Part shown: positions 58,048 to 64,000 of the stretch, piece after piece
Layout: the number at the start of each line of letters is the position of its first letter
Numbering within the stretch: position 1 is the first letter of the stretch
Source: Benincasa hispida
Lineage: Eukaryota > Streptophyta > Magnoliopsida > Cucurbitales > Cucurbitaceae
Reading direction: 5' to 3'
Assembly (NCBI RefSeq): GCF_009727055.1
Contig: NC_052359.1
Location: forward strand, 66,599,685-66,663,684
Length of the DNA stretch: 64,000 bases
Position numbers and translations under genes: made by a program
Notes under the pieces: model-generated
The model's database searches: none
The model's input: only the letters and a program-made list of their open reading frames with translations
What the model was told of the DNA's origin: nothing

Positions 58048-58568
58048 TTTTAAAGGCCCAAAATAGTAAATGATCTCATTTTTGAAAAAAAATGTCAAAT
58101 GCCCCTTTGCTGATGTTATGACCACGTGAAGTTACATTATTGCCTTTCTTTTTTCTTTTTCCACTTCTTCTTTGGTGTGAAAATCTTCCTCTGTACGTCG
58201 TCTTCTTCTTCTCCGACACGACGAGTTCATATGAGCAACTCCGATGCGACCAACTCTGATGAGCAAGAGACGAGAGAGAGGAGTGATTTTGTGAGTGATT
58301 AAACGAAAAGAGAGCGAGACAAGCTAGAATGAGAGATATAGTGATTTGTGAGTGAAAAATAGAAGAGAGAGTGAGACGAGGTAGAGCGAGAGATATAGTG
58401 ATTTGTGAGTAAAAAAAGAAGAGAGCGAGACGAGCGAGAGCAAAATTAATTTTTCGCGTTCGCACGAGTATATTTTGGTAATTTCACTCAAATTTGACGT
58501 TAGCAAAGGATCATTCGACATTTTTTTTCCCAAAAACTAGGTCATTTCACATTTTTCGCCTAATTTTT
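58048..58568. mobile_element. Non-autonomous element with ~65-bp terminal inverted repeats (Mutator-like or fold-back)
   Basis: The left end (AAAGGCCCAAAATAGTAAATG, then AAAAAAAATGTCAAATGCCCC and TTTGCTGATGT) is matched in reverse by the right end, which holds ACGTTAGCAAAGGATC, CGACATTTTTTTTCCC and CATTTCACATTTTTCGCC. The interior is purine-rich, with a 57-bp tandem repeat. No transposase; the 129-codon frame on the minus strand is a shadow of the repeats. Confidence 0.65.
58275..58445. repeat. 57-bp tandem repeat inside the inverted-repeat element
   Basis: AGAGATATAGTGATTTGTGA starts at 58332 and again at 58389, each followed by AAGAGAG..GAGACGAG-like sequence. A degenerate first copy lies near 58275. 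Confidence 0.75.
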
Positions 58569-59066
58569 GGATCATCCATATGGTGGATCCTTTTCTTTTG
58601 TCTACCACCTTTCTCGAATAACTTGAAATCACGTTCAAAGCTACATCATTAATTTGCTAAACTAAAATAAAATTAAGGACCACAACAATTATTTTTCAAA
58701 AAAGTTCAAAGAATTAAAATAAATACTTTAAAAATTAAAGTACAAAAGTTAAAAGAACCATGGATGCCATATAGCTCAATGATAATGACAAAAAAAGGAA
58801 AAAAAAAGTTGTAAACTAATCAACAACCAAACCTACTCCAGACGATCCAACCGATAACTTTAACCCCAAGGCAAAATTCAATCAAATTTGAACTTTGTTT
58901 CTCTTTCTCATATCTCCTCTCTTGATAAGTAGGTTTGACTACTAGTTCTAAATTGCAAACCTAATTATGAAGGTTGACAATCAAGTGCCAACGGCTGATA
59001 TAAATATTAAAAATATATAAATAACAATAATAATAATAATAATATAAATTTCTTATGTTTTGGATT

Positions 59067-59522
59067 TAGTTTCTATTTGCTCCCTAGGTTTCAAAATGTA
59101 ACACTTTTTAGTCCTTAAATTTTGAGTTTGGTTTCAATTTAGTCCATAAGTTTCAAAATGTTATAATTTTACCTTTGAAATTTGAGTATCTTTTCAATTT
59201 TGTCCCTAAGTTTCAAGATCTACACATTTAAATTCAACTTTTCACTAAATACTCACTCTCTGTTTTTAGTATTAATGTCTATAAATTAATTTAAAAAACT
59301 TAATTAATTAATTACGTCTCATTATTTTTCATCATTTTTAAAATTAAATTTAAAATTGTAAAATTTGAAACTTAAGGACCAAATTGAAACAAAATTCAAA
59401 TTTCAAGATAAATTTGTAACATTTTGAAGTCTATAGGATAATTTGAAATCAAATTCAAAACTTAAAAACTTAAAGACTAAAAGTGTAACATTTTGAAATC
59501 TAGGGACCAAATAGAAACTAGA
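59067..59522. repeat. Fold-back element with ~175-bp arms
   Basis: Left arm 59067-59240 (TAGTTTCTATTTGCTCCCTA, then TTTCAAAATGTAACAC) is the imperfect reverse complement of the right arm 59345-59522 (GTGTAACATTTTGAAA, then TAGGGACCAAATAGAAACTA). About 100 bp of loop. No coding sequence. Confidence 0.75.
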
Positions 59523-59599
59523 TAAAAAACGAGGACCAAAAAAATATTTTTTCCCCATAATTATAATAATAATAAGGTAGAAAAGATAATTATTAATAC

Positions 59600-62560
59600 G
59601 TTCAGCAATATCTAGCCATTAATTGTACGAGAAAAGGAAAAGAATTAGAAAGTTAATAGATCTACTTTTAGGTGACTTACTTGACTTATCATATGCAAAG
59701 CCAAAGGGGATAAAGGCCAAGAGGCATCATCATCCACATGCCATGTGTGAACTTGGAAGCACCAACCAAGGAAGAGATAATAGCTTAGAATTCCCTGCCA
59801 ACAAGATCATTAGAGAAGGTTGTTCTAGAAGCAACAACTTAAAACTATTCTAAATCAAACAGTAATTAGTAGGAAACCTAAGATATGAAATCAAGGCCAC
59901 CGATCTAGAATAGCGTTGTTTCAATCTTTTAATGCTTATTCTCATTGTTTTGTGGTTGTGTCTTTGTTGATTTTTTAGTTCAACGACATGTTGAAGTGGG
60001 AGATTCAAATCTCTAATTGTTGGGTTGAAGGTATATGTTTAAACAAGTTGCTATGTACAAGTTGGTTAGGGTTGTGTATTGGTTGTTCTATTCTAGCTAA
60101 AAGTGTTATCTCCACTAAAAATATTTTTAAATATTCACTAATATTCAAAGTTTTTTTTAATGAAGAGAAAAAAATTATCGATTAGAAAAATGGAGAAGGG
60201 TTTTTAACATCCCTCGGAGCATGGACCCTTCTGCATTTGTCAAAAGTGTGTAGGTCACAGCACTGTTTTTCTCCTTCTGTTTGCATTAATTGTGGAAAGT
60301 TTTTAATGATATGGAGGCAAGAAACAGCAACAAAATGGTTCATATGGTGCAAGAGTTGAAATTGACAAACAGAAAGGTAACTGGTTAGAAGGTGACAGTG
60401 GTTGGTGAGGATTGGACAACTTTTCATTACCTTCTCCTACTTTCATCAGCTGGAAAGAGAGGCTTGAAAATGAAGGGAAAACCTAACTGTAATGAGGTTA
60501 TTGTAAAGAAAAAAAAGTGTCAGTTATGTGAAAAGGGAGAGAAAAAAAGTGTTAGGTCAGAGGTCATGTGCTATTTAGTACAACAACAAAAAAAAATCAT
60601 GTGCTTTCAGCCAGCCATGACTGAAAGAGAGGTGCCCTTGGTTATTAAGGTAAATAAGGGATTAAAACTAAAAAGTTCCCATTAATATTCAGATCCAGAT
60701 AAGAGCTTCAGATTATTGTGATATCAATACTTTCAATAGTTACCCTTTTTCGTCTTTGAATACATATTCTGATGTTTACCTTTTTTCCTGAAACAAAATA
60801 AATGAGATGCATAATCCACACCATAAGCCAGCTCAATAATACAACTTCTACAAATTTTGAGAATATCTGAAGATTAAATCGATCATTTTTAAAGGAGAAC
60901 TCATAACAAAATGATCCAAAAATTTTTAAACTTCAACTAAATTTCATTTTATTAGAAGGGTAGCATTATACCTTTTAGGTCCTTAGCAAATCTGGCTTAT
61001 GGTACCTTTGTGAACTGTTGCAAGTAAATGATATAATTCCCCTGAAGTGACGATTAGGAAAACCTTCCACATAGGCAAGAAAATAGTTTGAATCATCCTC
61101 CACCAGCTTTTGTCAACTATCTACAATCAGAAGAACTTATCAAACATAAAATCGACCACAGTGAAGTATGAATATTTATTGGCACATGGTTATTGCCGGA
61201 GGCCTAGAGTTAATGAAATAATATATGTAAGTGGTTGTAATACGACAAATAACTTAGAAAGTAAACTCATATGCGTGTTATGCAACTTTATGGATAGCTT
61301 GTAGTACATTATTTGAGTCAATACAGAGGCAATATGAATGATATGTCTTGATATGGAGAAAAAACAGACAGACAAACAAACAAATACAGGTTTTTACACG
61401 TTCTTCTCTTGTTAATATGTCGCCCCTTGTTATCTTATCAAGGGCACTGATAATTGAATAAAAGGGTTATATATGAATTCTGCCATATCAATACATGTTC
61501 ACAATTAAAAAGCATACGTGTAGCATTTATAAGAGTAGATGGCATCAGTAAATAAAACAAAAAAGAAAAACATGGATGACTGTTTTCAAATAGAAAAAAC
61601 TGTAGATGCTGTTAATATCCAAATAAATAAATAAATAGAGGAAGCGATGAGTGGAGCCAGGTTTCACATAAAGGAAGCCACAGCTCGCAGGTAATCTATT
61701 AAGAGAAGATGAGAATCATTACAAACATATAACCTGATAAGAATTTGATAGCCTTTCCTTTCCAAAATCACTGAAATATTATTGTTGCTCCATATCCTGT
61801 CCTTCCTTCAATGGTCATTCACATAAAAAGTTGGAAAGAAAAAATGGCTTCTGCCGGTAATCGAACATGAGTATTCATTATATCTTGGACTCTCAATCAC
61901 ATCCATCCAGATGTTCAATAAACAAGGAAAATCATGTTCATTATCTCAGAAGATGTCTTATTATTATTATTATTTAAAAAGGAAACCAAACCTTTCATTA
62001 TGATTCTTCAAAAAAAGAAAAAAAAAACCATTCATCAATGCAAAGAGTCTAATGCTCAAAATACAAGAAAAGATGAGAAATCAAATTACAACATGATGTA
62101 ACCAAAATCAGAATCAAACCTAAAGCCAAAGTACATAAGACTTAATCATGAAAAATAAAGGCATTCCAATTTAAACATAAGTTTTGAATAGAAAAGCTAG
62201 CAAAAGATCAGAAGATATCCTGTTATTAAAGAGAAGAACTTACGTGAAGATCCTCCATGAGGCAGCGTTGTAGTAATTCTCAAGTCAAATGTTCAAGGCA
62301 CCATTATCAGTATCGTGTCCTCAGCAAAGATATACAACAGTAACTGAGCAGAGTAGTCCTTGTACAATAATAGAGAATAGAACCCCCAAAATCATAGTAA
62401 ACAAAGAACAAGGATTAAATAATGATCAGCATTTTTCAATTAACAGACTTGAAATCTATTCCAACTTAATTCCTCAATATAAATCAAATCAATATGGACA
62501 AAAAAAAAAAAAAAAAAAAAAAAAAGAAAGAAAGAGAGAAAAAACAATAGCAGAAACAAG
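59600..62560. other. Intergenic DNA before the CDPK gene, nothing firm seen
   Basis: Short frames at 59623 (76 codons), 60182 (81, minus), 60392 (97) and 62289 (92) have no recognisable domain, and the last runs into a poly-A tract near 62499-62523. Part of 62.2-62.75 kb may be 3' untranslated sequence of the CDPK gene. Confidence 0.55.
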
Positions 62561-62756
62561 AAACTAACTCTCTCTGAAGCTTGTCATCTTTACAAACAGC
62601 ATTAATTTCACCTTCTAGCTATAAAAAAGAACATGTATTGGGCCTACTGGCCAGAAAATAAATAAAATTGGCTTCTTGGTCAGGAACCAGAGTGAGGCAT
62701 GTTAATAGTTAAGCCTAAAGGCTTTCCTTAATTCCAATCGTCATGCAGCTTTACAA

Positions 62757-63969
62757 TCACCTCTGACCAAAACCAGTGTCTTGCATCATAGCCACAAACT
62801 CACTGTAATCTATTCGACCATCCTGAAAAGAAATCAAAGGCATGATTATTAGAATGGAAGACAACCCTTTTATATTTCAGGCATTCAAGCAAGGGAGGCA
62901 ATAAGAATAGATCATCAATAGAAGAACAAGTACATTATCCTGGTCAACTTCGCGCATTATATCTTCTAGGCGAAAGTCTGACAAACCAAACTTTTCGCAA
63001 GCTTGTTGGAGCTCGTCCTGTGTGATGTATCCACTCCCATCTTTGTCGAAGTATGAGAAGGCAGCAAAGAGATGGTCCTCCTTCTGAATCTTGTTTAAAT
63101 GAAGCATTGCTGCTACAAACTCGCCATATTCTATGGTACCACTATTATCAACATCTGCCTGAAATATTGAATTGAAATAATAATATTTAAAAATCATAAG
63201 AATGTGAGCATTCAGTTCACTTATAATAATTGACTTTCACGATGTTGGAATGTCCCATGGATTGTTTATCTCACTAGAAATCGTAGAAGAAATGTGTTGT
63301 AATTCTGTAACGAAAATATTTTTCTCATTTTTTGAGGATACTAAATATGAAGTTTGATATTAGCAATGAATCAATAATTGTTCAAACTATATCTTTAACA
63401 TGTCTACAATATAGAAAACCGCATAGCCTGCTCACTAATGTACATGCAATTAAAATATAATATTTGTTCATCTCTAACACTTCTATATTTTCAAGCTTTT
63501 AATTTCTCATTTGTAACACCGACAATGCTATTAACGAGCTTATTTAAAACCCATCTTCACATTCGCAATTTTTAGATTGCCCCTTCAAGCCAGTTTGGTC
63601 TAGCTGTAAATCATATAGAAGAGAAAATGAAAAGGTTTCCCAATTTCCCAAATCTATACGCAGACTTGAGCTGTTAACAATAAATAAAACGTAAATTCTG
63701 GAATCGCATGTGGAGACGGAAAAAAATAAACTGTTATTGGTCGCCAGATGAAGTCTAGAAAGAGGGGTTAATTTCTCCTGAGAGAAGATAGCATCACTTA
63801 CAGCTTGCATTAACCCGCTAATCTCAGAATCCTGAAGATTAGCACCCACTCTTTCCAAACCACGCTTCAATTCCTCGAGAGTTATTTGACCACTATTGTC
63901 CGTGTCTATCATCTTAAACATCTCTTTGAGGCCAGCAATTTCCTCTTCGGAAAGGCTTTCTGCGATAAC
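62757..63969 (-). CDS. Calcium-dependent protein kinase, C-terminal part (partial)
   Basis: Three 3'-terminal exons (minus): 63969-63802, 63158-62934, 62822-62757, joining in frame to 152 aa plus stop, with GT-AG introns. They encode the end of the junction region and the calmodulin-like domain of a plant CDPK, which couples calcium to Ser/Thr phosphorylation. Four EF-hand loops are complete: [48 protein letters not shown]; each has the calcium-binding acidic positions and a glutamate at position 12. [17 protein letters not shown] precedes EF1 as in CDPKs. It ends [12 protein letters not shown]. The kinase domain and N-terminus lie past the window end. The paralogue cannot be named from this part; a CDPK-related kinase is unlikely because those have degenerate EF-hands. 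Confidence 0.93.
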
Positions 63970-64000
63970 CTACGAAGGGACAATAGGTTGAGCAAACTTA

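Noticed and set aside
58076..58465. 129-codon minus-strand frame with Ser/Leu-rich repeats
   Set aside because: Its repeats come from the 57-bp tandem DNA repeat inside a terminal-inverted-repeat element; no start context or known domain.
60392..60685. 97-codon Lys/Cys-containing frame (CQLCEKGEKK) as a zinc-finger gene
   Set aside because: Only one CxxC is present with no partner pair, and the surrounding sequence is AT-rich without gene signals.

Overview
The window is nuclear DNA from a dicot plant. The genes have introns with plant-type exon-intron structures, plant LTR retrotransposons and SINE/LINE relics are present, the intergenic DNA is very AT-rich, and there are two nuclear-type tRNA-Cys genes. 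The repeat families resemble ones I associate with Cucurbitaceae; that is an impression and was not checked. Nothing bacterial, viral or CRISPR-like is present.

Layout. 1-18.2 kb is a nest of LTR retrotransposons. A chromovirus (Ty3/gypsy, 4435-9942, target-site duplication CCTTG) sits inside the LTR of a second element that starts TGTAACACCCCC. A 2-kb LTR of a third family (10741-12750) lies downstream, followed by a 5'-truncated, decayed Ty1/copia element (about 13525-18231). The 3' end of the chromovirus plus its flank occurs a second time at 549-2566, between inverted arms of another long LTR and ending at an N. 18.4-18.9 kb holds two convergent tRNA-Cys genes around a 56-bp poly-A tract.

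20.4-25.5 kb carries sucrose-phosphate phosphatase (SPP, minus strand, 8 coding exons, 423 aa). 29.8-36.4 kb carries the carotenoid isomerase CRTISO (plus strand, 13 exons, 666 aa). 36.8-44.1 kb carries an ABCG22-type half-size ABC transporter (minus strand, 10 exons, 749 aa), tail-to-tail with CRTISO. About 44.1-62.5 kb is gene-poor, AT-rich DNA with fold-back elements, MITE-like repeats and a three-level nest: LINE in SINE in tandem repeat (55.4-57.6 kb). 62.8-64 kb holds the 3' end of a calcium-dependent protein kinase gene (minus strand), whose kinase domain lies beyond the window.

The four protein genes do not form one pathway: SPP is the last step of sucrose synthesis, CRTISO acts in plastid carotenoid synthesis, ABCG22 is linked in Arabidopsis to guard-cell/ABA physiology, and the CDPK is a calcium sensor kinase. 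All coding exon joins were checked for reading frame by hand. I found no convincing new biological system. The most informative oddities are the duplicated insertion junction (possibly an assembly artefact), the triple nest, the convergent tRNA pair and a probable GC-AG intron in the ABCG22 gene.
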